Source: Clostridiales bacterium
GTDB taxonomy: Bacteria > Bacillota > Clostridia > Saccharofermentanales > Saccharofermentanaceae
Length of the DNA stretch: 43,584 nucleotides
Direction: 5' to 3'
NCBI GenBank assembly: GCA_017509245.1
Contig: JAFWQC010000004.1
Span: 1 to 43,584 of the forward strand
Under the pieces are notes generated by a model that was not told the DNA's origin, did not search any database, and worked only from the letters and a program-made list of their open reading frames with translations. A program made the position numbers and the translations under genes. Positions 33,584-41,350 of the stretch are shown in pieces (the stretch's first letter is position 1; each line of letters opens with the position of its first letter).

Positions 33584-34471
33584 TTAGGATTGCTCTTCAG
33601 CCTGTTCTTCGGTCAATTCCTTGCTCGGAACAAACCCCTTTACGGGTTCGGTGGCAGCAGGGATTATGGCTTCCTCACCGGATTTCAAAATCTCGGGCTT
33701 TTCCTCCTGAACTGTTGCAGGACGGTCGATTACCGCATTGGATACTTCTGTTCCTAACTGAGGTTTGATAGCTGCCCCGTAAGTCGTGTCCGGCTCCTCT
33801 TCTTCGCCCTGGGTAACTCTTGCGGCAGTAGGACGCTTTAATGCTGTGGGCTTGACCTTCTGAGGTGCAGCTTCAGTGATCTTTACAACTGAAGGAGCGG
33901 CGGAATCCATAACAAGAGCAGGGGTCTCAGCCTCCTTGCCGACCTTATCGGATTCAAGTTCTTTCCGCTGCTGCTGACGTGCTTCGAGAGTATTGGAATA
34001 AACGGGTCTTATCGGTGCAGTATTGGACTTTTGCAGATATCCGTTGATGATTATCTGTTCCTTGGCTTTGTCTATCTCTTCGGCTTTTTTGGAGGAAATA
34101 CCCAGTGATCCGAAGACTTCGGATGCCCCCTTCTCTTCCAGCTGGGCTTCGCTTCTGCCTCCGAGCAATGTGTTCTTAGCCGCTGCTTCCTCTTCGGCTT
34201 TTTTCTTCGGGTCTCTGGTCTCGCGCTTTATCTGCTGGATCTGCTTGTCTTTTGAGGCCTTTTTAGATCTTCTGTTCACACCGTGAAGGACCTGCTCGGC
34301 ATGCCATTCGGTATCGATCTCACGGTCTGTCTTCTCTTTATTCTTATCCCTGATCTTGAGGATTATCGTAGCAATGATGATTCCTACGGCAACGCAAATG
34401 ATTATGGAATACACAATTGGCCCAATCTGACTGTTGTCATTGACATTGATCGACAGCAGAGCGTTTAACAT
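33584..34471 (-). CDS. Single-helix membrane protein with long charged cytoplasmic tail
   Basis: This 295-aa protein is not recognised. ATG 34471 is preferred to upstream in-frame ATGs because GGGAGG lies 9 nt before it, embedded in the end of the GH5 gene, whose stop is 1 nt away. A short outer segment precedes one membrane helix (about 18-38, PIVYSIIICVAVGIIIATII). About 255 mostly charged, low-complexity residues follow, first basic (RRSKKASKDKQIQQIKRE), later Pro/Glu-rich. Its C-terminal ~55 residues share spaced elements with the giant protein: TYGAAIKP matches AYGGIVRP, and PVKGFVP matches PVAGFKP near both C-termini. Coupling to the cellulase suggests a partner subunit or a link to a cytoplasmic structure; this is inference. 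Confidence 0.75.
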   Translation of the reverse strand: MLNALLSINVNDNSQIGPIVYSIIICVAVGIIIATIILKIRDKNKEKTDREIDTEWHAEQVLHGVNRRSKKASKDKQIQQIKRETRDPKKKAEEEAAAKNTLLGGRSEAQLEEKGASEVFGSLGISSKKAEEIDKAKEQIIINGYLQKSNTAPIRPVYSNTLEARQQQRKELESDKVGKEAETPALVMDSAAPSVVKITEAAPQKVKPTALKRPTAARVTQGEEEEPDTTYGAAIKPQLGTEVSNAVIDRPATVQEEKPEILKSGEEAIIPAATEPVKGFVPSKELTEEQAEEQS

Positions 34472-34472
34472 G

Positions 34473-36551
34473 TTATTCATCCTCCCGTACATTGTCCGGT
34501 AATTCCTTAATATCCCCAATGGGTCTGACAGATTTTACACCATCAGCCGGAATTAAGTCAGAGCCGGAGGCATTGTCGGCAGGTTTGGTTTCTTCTTCTG
34601 CCTCTTTTTTGTCCCCGGAACGCTTTAAAACTATTCTGACAGTAACAATGACAATAATCAATAAGACTGCGATTATTGCCGTAATTATGAGTCCTCTTGT
34701 CATCTTCTTAAAGGTATCAAATTCCGCTTCTGGATCAGTCTGTTCATTCTGATCTGTTATCTCCGCTGATGATTCCGGGGTGGCAACGGGACTTTGCGAA
34801 GCAACCGTTGTCTCCTGTACAGGAGTTACCGGAGCGGGCGTTATAGTTACACCGTCGTAATCGCACAATGCAATGCCGTTAAGTCCCAGCGGAACGGCGT
34901 GATCAAGTCCAATGAATTTGCCGTCTTCCGTCTGCCACAATACTTCTTTTACAAAGCTGTATTTCTCTTCATCCCAGGTCTTGAAGTCGTCTTTTACAAG
35001 ACCGCCTGTGTCGCCGGAATTGGCATTGAAGCACCAGAAAGTATGGTGCAGATGCTTTTGAGCGATGAGCTGCCTGAAGTATTCCATCCACTTAAGGTTA
35101 TCGCCTTCCATGAAGCCGCCCCACTCACCGACAAAGATGGGCGCAATGCCTTCCTCCTGAATATAGAGCCAGTAGTCGTACCATGCATCCTTCATGAGTG
35201 AATCGTAGGTAAAGCCACCCTGGAACCATGGCTGCTCATATACTCTCGGACCGTAATCGTGTGGAGAATAGACTATCTGTTTATTGCGTTCAGGAGAGCC
35301 GAGATCGATAGGGAAATCCCTTACTGCCATGAGGTTTGCACCCCACCATGTGTTGTAGTAATCCTTATCGTCGTCAGTCGAGACGAAGTTATTTGTCTTT
35401 ATGTCTTTAGGATAAATCTGGATGCCCTCGATGATGATGAGGGCGTGGGGATTTGCGTCGAGGACCGCATTGCCTGCACGCTCTGCAACCTTTTTCCAGT
35501 TGTCGGGGTCGTCAGAATCATTCCATATCGCATGCGGGGATTCGGCTGCCTTGCCGTGAGGTTCGTTCTTAAGATCGTAGCCTATTATGGTGTCGTTATC
35601 CTTGTATCTTCCGGCTACCCAGGAAAGTGATTCGACAAAGTCATCGACGGTCATGTCATCCCTGTACCATACAGGGTGATTGTGGCCTGAAGCGTCGGTC
35701 TTTACTGTGTGAATATCGATTATCACCTTCATGCCGTTCTGCTCACAGAGCGCAAGAACGTAGTCGAAGATCTCAAGCGAATTCATCGTATTGAGCCGCT
35801 CGTTGTAGGCATTGTTATAGTTCGCCCTAGGGTATTCACCCCTCTTCCATTGAAGAAGAAGCTCGGCGCTCATTGGAACTCTTAAAACGTTAAAACCCCT
35901 GTCGGCTATGGCTTTAAGGGAATCCTCAAGATTGCAGTTCCACACTCCGTCGAACATGTTAGTGCCCGTGTTGTAACCAAACCAGTTGCATCCGGTAAGC
36001 CAGACTTCAGTGCCGTTCATGTCAACAATGTGTGAGCCTTCCGTGGTGAGCCAGTCATCTCCTGCAGCACCTATTCTGTTGCGGGCAGGATCAGTTACCG
36101 CTCCTTGAGTTGTTTGAGTGATGGCAGCAGTTGATGTGGTGGTTGAAGCAGGTTCGTTTACGGTGCCGGATTCGCCGTCACCGGATACCGATATGAGTTT
36201 TGCGGAATTGACGTCACTGCCTGTGACCTGTATTCCGGTACTGTTGTCAAAGGCCCAGCTGTTTGGACCTGTTGAGGATACGACAGCAGTGACCTGATTG
36301 CCTTTTATGTTATATGAATCAAAACCCCATCCGGTTGCGGAATCTATGCTTCCTGAGAATTCGGCAACCACGGTGATCTTCTGATATCCGCTGCAGCCTG
36401 AAAGTTTTATCTCCAGTTGTCCGCCGCTTCCCCAGCAGTTGGATGTGGCAGAGCCTGAGGGAGCTGCCAGAGAGGATGTGGGGAGCGCAAGAATGACAAA
36501 TAAGGATGCAATAAACAACGGAAGTATTTTCCGTCTAAAGATGCGGCGCAT
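34473..36551 (-). CDS. Membrane-anchored GH5 family endoglucanase
   Basis: This 692-aa glycoside hydrolase probably cleaves beta-1,4-glucan outside the cell. Order: signal peptide (1-30), a beta-sandwich module that may bind carbohydrate (about 34-125; GYQKITVVAEF, NIKGNQVTAVVS), a Thr-rich linker, and a GH5 catalytic domain (about 160-545). Catalytic residues: acid/base Glu330 in LKNEPHG and nucleophile Glu476 in FVGEWGG; active-site His431 and Tyr433 in SPHDYG. A Thr/Pro linker, one membrane helix (about 617-643) and an acidic cytoplasmic tail of about 50 residues follow. GH5 enzymes are usually secreted or dockerin-borne, so a transmembrane anchor with an internal tail is unusual. It starts 12 nt after the dCMP deaminase gene with GGAG 7 nt upstream. 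Confidence 0.9.
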   Translation of the reverse strand: MRRIFRRKILPLFIASLFVILALPTSSLAAPSGSATSNCWGSGGQLEIKLSGCSGYQKITVVAEFSGSIDSATGWGFDSYNIKGNQVTAVVSSTGPNSWAFDNSTGIQVTGSDVNSAKLISVSGDGESGTVNEPASTTTSTAAITQTTQGAVTDPARNRIGAAGDDWLTTEGSHIVDMNGTEVWLTGCNWFGYNTGTNMFDGVWNCNLEDSLKAIADRGFNVLRVPMSAELLLQWKRGEYPRANYNNAYNERLNTMNSLEIFDYVLALCEQNGMKVIIDIHTVKTDASGHNHPVWYRDDMTVDDFVESLSWVAGRYKDNDTIIGYDLKNEPHGKAAESPHAIWNDSDDPDNWKKVAERAGNAVLDANPHALIIIEGIQIYPKDIKTNNFVSTDDDKDYYNTWWGANLMAVRDFPIDLGSPERNKQIVYSPHDYGPRVYEQPWFQGGFTYDSLMKDAWYDYWLYIQEEGIAPIFVGEWGGFMEGDNLKWMEYFRQLIAQKHLHHTFWCFNANSGDTGGLVKDDFKTWDEEKYSFVKEVLWQTEDGKFIGLDHAVPLGLNGIALCDYDGVTITPAPVTPVQETTVASQSPVATPESSAEITDQNEQTDPEAEFDTFKKMTRGLIITAIIAVLLIIVIVTVRIVLKRSGDKKEAEEETKPADNASGSDLIPADGVKSVRPIGDIKELPDNVREDE

Positions 36552-36563
36552 ATTATGACTCCG

Positions 36564-37049
36564 TTACAGGCTAATCTCCGCCTTGCGGCCGGAAGGCTTG
36601 TACTGCTCGTATATGACGCCTGCCGCGTCGAGCATTTTTCGAGCTGCTTTGGAAGCATCAGTATCGTGATATTTGTCGTCGAAATAAACGACTTTGGCAA
36701 CGCGCTTCTGGATCAAAGCCTTGGTGCATTCATTGCAGGGAAAGAGCGTAACATAAACGGTGGAACCGGAAAGATTGCCCTCTTTGGAATTAAGGATCGC
36801 ATTGAGTTCAGCATGAGCAACAAATGCATACTTCGTGTCGAGCATTCCGCCTGCTCTTGCCCACGGAAAGTCCTCATCGTCACAGCCGAGCGGGAAGCCG
36901 TTGTAGCCTACGGATAAGATGTAATTGTCCTTATCAACGATGCAGGCACCGACTTGCGTGCTCGGATCCTTGCTTCTCATTGAAGCAAGCTTGGCAACGC
37001 CCATAAAGTATTCATCCCAGCTGATGTAGTCCGTTCTCTTGTCGCTCAT
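36564..37049 (-). CDS. dCMP deaminase family protein (zinc-dependent)
   Basis: This 161-aa cytosolic enzyme probably converts dCMP to dUMP for dTTP synthesis. The zinc-site motif is complete: His79-Ala-Glu81 (HAELNAIL) and Cys105/Cys108 (PCNEC), with the substrate-region TQVGACIVD and GYNGFPLGC typical of dCMP deaminases and ComEB-like proteins. ATG 37049 is preceded by GGAGGAG. It is 74 nt downstream of ddl and 12 nt before the cellulase gene. No functional tie to the cellulase is evident; the order probably reflects shared transcription only. Confidence 0.92.
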   Translation of the reverse strand: MSDKRTDYISWDEYFMGVAKLASMRSKDPSTQVGACIVDKDNYILSVGYNGFPLGCDDEDFPWARAGGMLDTKYAFVAHAELNAILNSKEGNLSGSTVYVTLFPCNECTKALIQKRVAKVVYFDDKYHDTDASKAARKMLDAAGVIYEQYKPSGRKAEISL

Positions 37050-37123
37050 AAGCTCCTCCGAATAGATATGTGAAACAATCTAATTTTATCCGAACAGAGT
37101 TTTCACCGCAACAAAACAAAATA

Positions 37124-38179
37124 TTAATAATACGCAGACTTGTTCTCACCGCAGGCCATGACAAGGCTCTCGCAGAGGTCTTCATACGTAATGCCGTCAA
37201 CCTTTGCAGCCTCCGGAAGAAGTGATGCATTTGTCATGCCCGGAAGGTTGTTGGCTTCGATGAACCAGAATTCGTGCTTAACGTCATCGTACATCATGTC
37301 AACTCTGCCGTACTGGGTCATTCTCAAGAGGTTGAAGATCTTCAAAGCCATCTTCTGGCACTTCTTATAGTCTTCCTCTTCTATCTGTGCAGGACATACG
37401 TGTGTCGTAAGGCCGTCCTGATACTTGTTCTTGTAATCGTAAAAACCCTGATGGGGAATGATCTCAGTTATGGGGAGCGCCTTGTTGTTTACAATAGAGA
37501 TGGTGATCTCACGTGCCTTGATGAACTTCTCGATGAGTATCCTCTGGTGGTATGAAGCGGCATAATTGATCGCAGCCTCATATTCATCACGTGACTTAAC
37601 GATGGATACACCGCAGGAAGATCCGTTGCCGATAGGCTTTACAACGCAAGGGATTCCGATCTCTTTTTCCACGCGCTCGAAAGTAAGACTCTCGGGATCG
37701 TCTACGATCCAGTCTGCCGTAAGATAACCTGCTGCTCTTGCAAGGGACTTCGAAAGATCCTTATCCATTGCGATGGCGCATCCCAGATAATCACAACCTG
37801 TATATTTGATGTCAAAAGCATCCAGAAGCGCCTGGACCTGGCCGTTCTCGCCGTGACTTCCGTGAAGACCCAGGAATACTCTGTCGGCATATTTGCACAT
37901 CTCGATAACTCTGGGGCCGACCCAGCTCTTTCTTCCGCCGTGCTGCCTGATGATCTCTTCAAGATCAGGCTCTGTCTCGGGAATATCGTAGGAGAACGGA
38001 TTAACTGTTCCTCTTCTGAAGAAATATTCGCAAGGCTCTGAAGTCTCTATTCCGTCGTAAAGATCGACCAGCGCGACTTCATGTCCCTTGGACAGAAGAG
38101 CGTTTGCGATAAGGCTTGCTGACTTAAGTGATACATCTCTTTCAGGTGATAAACCGCCGCCAAGAACAGTAATTTTCAT
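37124..38179 (-). CDS. ddl: D-alanine--D-alanine ligase
   Basis: This 351-aa ATP-grasp enzyme joins two D-alanines for peptidoglycan precursors in the cytosol. Visible elements: LGGGLSPERDVSL at the N-terminus with Glu13, LHGSHGENGQVQALLD, the ATP-binding VVKPIGNGSSCGVSIV, the omega-loop region EKFIKAREITISI, and the metal-binding C-terminal FIEANNLPGMTNASLLPEAA (usual form E-x-N-T-x-P-G-M-T). The length is normal for the family. ATG 38179 has AAGGGGAA about 6 nt upstream. It heads the minus-strand run of genes and is divergent from the GT-C-like gene. Confidence 0.93.
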   Translation of the reverse strand: MKITVLGGGLSPERDVSLKSASLIANALLSKGHEVALVDLYDGIETSEPCEYFFRRGTVNPFSYDIPETEPDLEEIIRQHGGRKSWVGPRVIEMCKYADRVFLGLHGSHGENGQVQALLDAFDIKYTGCDYLGCAIAMDKDLSKSLARAAGYLTADWIVDDPESLTFERVEKEIGIPCVVKPIGNGSSCGVSIVKSRDEYEAAINYAASYHQRILIEKFIKAREITISIVNNKALPITEIIPHQGFYDYKNKYQDGLTTHVCPAQIEEEDYKKCQKMALKIFNLLRMTQYGRVDMMYDDVKHEFWFIEANNLPGMTNASLLPEAAKVDGITYEDLCESLVMACGENKSAYY

Positions 38180-38210
38180 TCAAATTCCCCTTTTAACTCA
38201 AGATTGACAT

Positions 38211-38216
38211 ATTATA
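38211..38216 (-). promoter_or_regulatory. -10 element of the ddl promoter
   Basis: A perfect TATAAT on the minus strand lies 31 nt before the ddl ATG. The predicted start near 38204 gives a leader of about 25 nt. The hexamer 17 nt upstream (TGAAGA) is a poor -35, so activation or an extended contact may be needed. Confidence 0.4.
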
Positions 38217-38320
38217 CTCTTTTTCGGGTGGGGTCTTCATAAATCCGCACAAATTGCCACATGTTTGTAAATTTGCAAGTTATGATATTATTATTTAAAT
38301 CTTAAAATAAGGGGATTTGT

Positions 38321-41300
38321 ATGCTCGCGGTTTTGTATTTAGTTTTTTGTGCGGCATTCGGAATGTGCTTCGTCGGTCTTTCTGTACCTGATGTCAGAAG
38401 ATTATATGTAGCCTGCAGCCCGTCTGCAAAAGCGATCGCCCATATTCCGAACACTCTGTTCACTGTTCCCGCAGGTATCGTAACGGGCTTCATGTGCGTA
38501 CCTTTTTTCAATTACTACGTAACACTTGGCCTTTCTTATCTCTTGGATAATAACGAACTGTGCAAAAAGCTCGGTGTGCTCATCACATTCGTATTCTTCC
38601 TCTGGATGATCCTCACATGCCTTATCCTCATCAACCGTAAGAGAGTAAAGCGTGAGGCACTCAGGGAATCCGGAGCCACCATGATCGATGATTACAAGTT
38701 CAGCATCTTCGATTCAATATTCTATGGTGCTGTGATCCTCGCCATCACGGTCGCCGCAACATTCCTGATGTTCTACACATACAGGATCAACGGCAACAAT
38801 CTCATGAACGGTTATTCCACATTCTCAGACCTCTCGCCCCACACGGCAATGGTCTCTTCTTTCGGCAAGGGCTTCAACTTCCCTACGCAGTATAATCACT
38901 TCTCGGGAGACGGAATCAAATACCACTTCCTCTTCTATTTCCTTGCAGGAACACTGGAATATCTCGGACTGCCAATCGACTATGCTCTTAACTTCCCTTC
39001 GATAATAACGATGGTATGCGCAATGGTCCTTCTGGGACTTCTCGCCGTGCTTATCAGTTCAAGGCGTGCAGCTTTCCTCGTTGCTCCGGTACTTGTATTC
39101 TTCAGAAGTTCACTTAACGTCTTCTTCCATATCAAGGATCTTATGCTTGCAGGCGATACACCTGTTCAGGCCATCAAGGACATCCTCGCTTTCAGGGAGT
39201 GGTACGAGGTAACTCCTTATGATGCATGGGGCATCTGGGCGATCAACGTATATCCCAACCAGCGTCACCTGATGCTCGGCGTATCGGTAATACTCATATT
39301 GATCATCTTATTCCTGCCTTTTGTCAGAAGACTCGGCATATCGCTTTCGAGAGCCGACGGCTTCGGTGACGGCATAAAGACTTTCGCATTCTCCAGAAAT
39401 GCCTGGATCACCAGATCCCAGGATCCGCTCTATCCTATGTCCATCGTGCTCCTCGCATCCGTTCTTGTCATAGTCATGCCCTATTTCCACGGTTCGTGCC
39501 TTATCGCGCTCCTTCTGGTACTCTTCGGCATGGCAGTCTTCTCCGAGAGCAGACTTCTTTATCTCATAGTTGCCGTCTGCGGCGTTGTCTCGTCATACAT
39601 CCAGACACTGGTATTCTCAGGCGGATACAAGAACGTCGTATCGTTCATGTTTGAGCCCGGCTTTATCCTCGGCAAGGAAGTCACGGCTGAAGAGCTTGTA
39701 CGTTATCTCGTTATCGTTACGGGACTGACCCTTATACTTGCAGCTGTATTTGCCATCGTATCACTTATTACAGACCTCGCACGCAAGAAGCCTGTTTACC
39801 GCTTCCTGCTGTTCATCTGCTTCTTAAACCCCATGATCTTTGCATTCCTTTGCAAAGTATCACTTGAGATGCTCGCAAACCACAAGTTTATTCAGGTCAC
39901 ACTGATCCTGGTTGACGCATTTGTTGCGGCTCTTATCGCCAATCTATTGTATATCCCGATCAAGAGAAGAAAAGCATCCGGTGCAGAGGTTGAGGAAACT
40001 TCCGAAGAGAACGATATCATCACTGCCGTTGCAGCCGACAGCGAGATCGCAATTGCCGCTGCTGCAAATGACAAGAGCATCAGAACACCTGTCATCTCTA
40101 CTGAGAGCGCTTTCGGTGAGCCTCTGACTGAGACGGAAGAAAAGGAAGATGCTCCTGACATCGAAGCTCTCGATGCTCACACGGGCATTGACGCAGACAT
40201 CAATGATCTAAGCAACAAGCTTCCTGAAGAGATCAAACCTGACAAGGCTTCTGACAATACAGAAGAAAAGTCTGAAAATCTCCCCGAAGAGATAATCGAA
40301 GAAGAAGTCACATCGGATCTTCTCTTCGGAGATCCCGATAAGGGTTCAGACAACAGCGAAGAAGAGGACGAAGAGGCTAAAGCCGGCGTCGCAGCCATTG
40401 CAGCTCTCTTCGGAGAAGATGATGCTGATAAGGATGCCAAGGAAGAATCCGCAGCTGAAGACAAAGAAGCTCCTGCAGATAAGCCTGAAAAAGCTCCCGT
40501 TGACGCTCCTGTCGAAGTATCCAAAGAAGATAATATCGACGATGAGACCGCAGATGAGATGTTTGAAGTCATCGATTCCGACGATGCTGATGATTCCGAT
40601 GAAGCACTCATGGAATCCACACCTGAGCCGGCACATATTGCTATGCGCCCCGGTTCTGTTGCTTTGGGTCTTACATTCGGTGAAGAAACACCTGACGCTG
40701 CTGATGCAAATGCTGCTGAAGAGCCTGTTTCTGAGGCTGCTCCGGCTCCGGCACCCGCACCCGCTCCTGCTCCCGGTCCTTCAGAATCATTGAAGCATGA
40801 GCCCGTAAAGACCAAAAAGGCCAAGGGCATCCCGCTTCCCGCATGGATCGCTTTGGAACTTGCCGGAGTTATCCTCGCATTGGCACTCATGGTTCCTCTT
40901 ACTGCAACAGGCGTGTCCGAATGGGCTACATATATTAACCTCAACAGCACCCCCATGTCGCTTAACGTGGATTCACCCGTAACCAAGTGGATCATCGAGA
41001 ATACGGATCCCCAGGATGTATTCCTTACACCTCAGTGGTCCATGAACCGCTTCCTGCTTGCCGGACGTCCGATGTACTTCGGCTGGCCTTATTACGCATG
41101 GTCTGCAGGACACGACACCTATACGAGAAATACTATCTATCAGTGGCTTGTATCAGGCTGCGGCGGTGATATAAATGAATTCACGAGATACTGCAAAGAG
41201 CGTCACATCAGATATCTTATCTGTGAGCCTGAATTTGAGAATGCGGTTTTCGAGAACGGCGTAACATTGAATGCACAGTTCTTCAAGGATAATCTGCCCC

Positions 41301-41350
41301 AGGCAGCTTACTTCGCAGAGGAGAATACAGTAATCTACAAGATCTACTGA
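38321..41350 (+). CDS. Large GT-C-like membrane glycosyltransferase with acidic insert
   Basis: This 1009-aa protein has about a dozen membrane helices in residues 1-550. A ~290-residue Glu/Asp/Ala-rich, low-complexity insert follows (about 550-845, ending in an Ala-Pro run). Then come one helix (about 848-866) and a C-terminal outer-face domain ending PVTKWIIENTDPQDVFLTPQ..., like the last part of GT-C type enzymes, which use polyprenyl-phosphate sugars. The outer loop FSDLSPHTAMVSSFGKGFNFPTQYNHFSGDGIKYH is reminiscent of uncharacterised GT-C families with conserved acidic/His loops. ATG 38321 has AAGGGGA upstream. It is divergent from ddl. Its stop overlaps the convergent GGDEF gene by 7 nt. 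Donor and acceptor are unknown. Confidence 0.75.
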   Translation: MLAVLYLVFCAAFGMCFVGLSVPDVRRLYVACSPSAKAIAHIPNTLFTVPAGIVTGFMCVPFFNYYVTLGLSYLLDNNELCKKLGVLITFVFFLWMILTCLILINRKRVKREALRESGATMIDDYKFSIFDSIFYGAVILAITVAATFLMFYTYRINGNNLMNGYSTFSDLSPHTAMVSSFGKGFNFPTQYNHFSGDGIKYHFLFYFLAGTLEYLGLPIDYALNFPSIITMVCAMVLLGLLAVLISSRRAAFLVAPVLVFFRSSLNVFFHIKDLMLAGDTPVQAIKDILAFREWYEVTPYDAWGIWAINVYPNQRHLMLGVSVILILIILFLPFVRRLGISLSRADGFGDGIKTFAFSRNAWITRSQDPLYPMSIVLLASVLVIVMPYFHGSCLIALLLVLFGMAVFSESRLLYLIVAVCGVVSSYIQTLVFSGGYKNVVSFMFEPGFILGKEVTAEELVRYLVIVTGLTLILAAVFAIVSLITDLARKKPVYRFLLFICFLNPMIFAFLCKVSLEMLANHKFIQVTLILVDAFVAALIANLLYIPIKRRKASGAEVEETSEENDIITAVAADSEIAIAAAANDKSIRTPVISTESAFGEPLTETEEKEDAPDIEALDAHTGIDADINDLSNKLPEEIKPDKASDNTEEKSENLPEEIIEEEVTSDLLFGDPDKGSDNSEEEDEEAKAGVAAIAALFGEDDADKDAKEESAAEDKEAPADKPEKAPVDAPVEVSKEDNIDDETADEMFEVIDSDDADDSDEALMESTPEPAHIAMRPGSVALGLTFGEETPDAADANAAEEPVSEAAPAPAPAPAPAPGPSESLKHEPVKTKKAKGIPLPAWIALELAGVILALALMVPLTATGVSEWATYINLNSTPMSLNVDSPVTKWIIENTDPQDVFLTPQWSMNRFLLAGRPMYFGWPYYAWSAGHDTYTRNTIYQWLVSGCGGDINEFTRYCKERHIRYLICEPEFENAVFENGVTLNAQFFKDNLPQAAYFAEENTVIYKIY

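Noticed and set aside
37050..37123. Promoter between ddl and the dCMP deaminase gene (TTGCGG, 17 nt, TAAAAT on the minus strand)
   Set aside because: The -35 matches only three positions; the short gap fits co-transcription as well.
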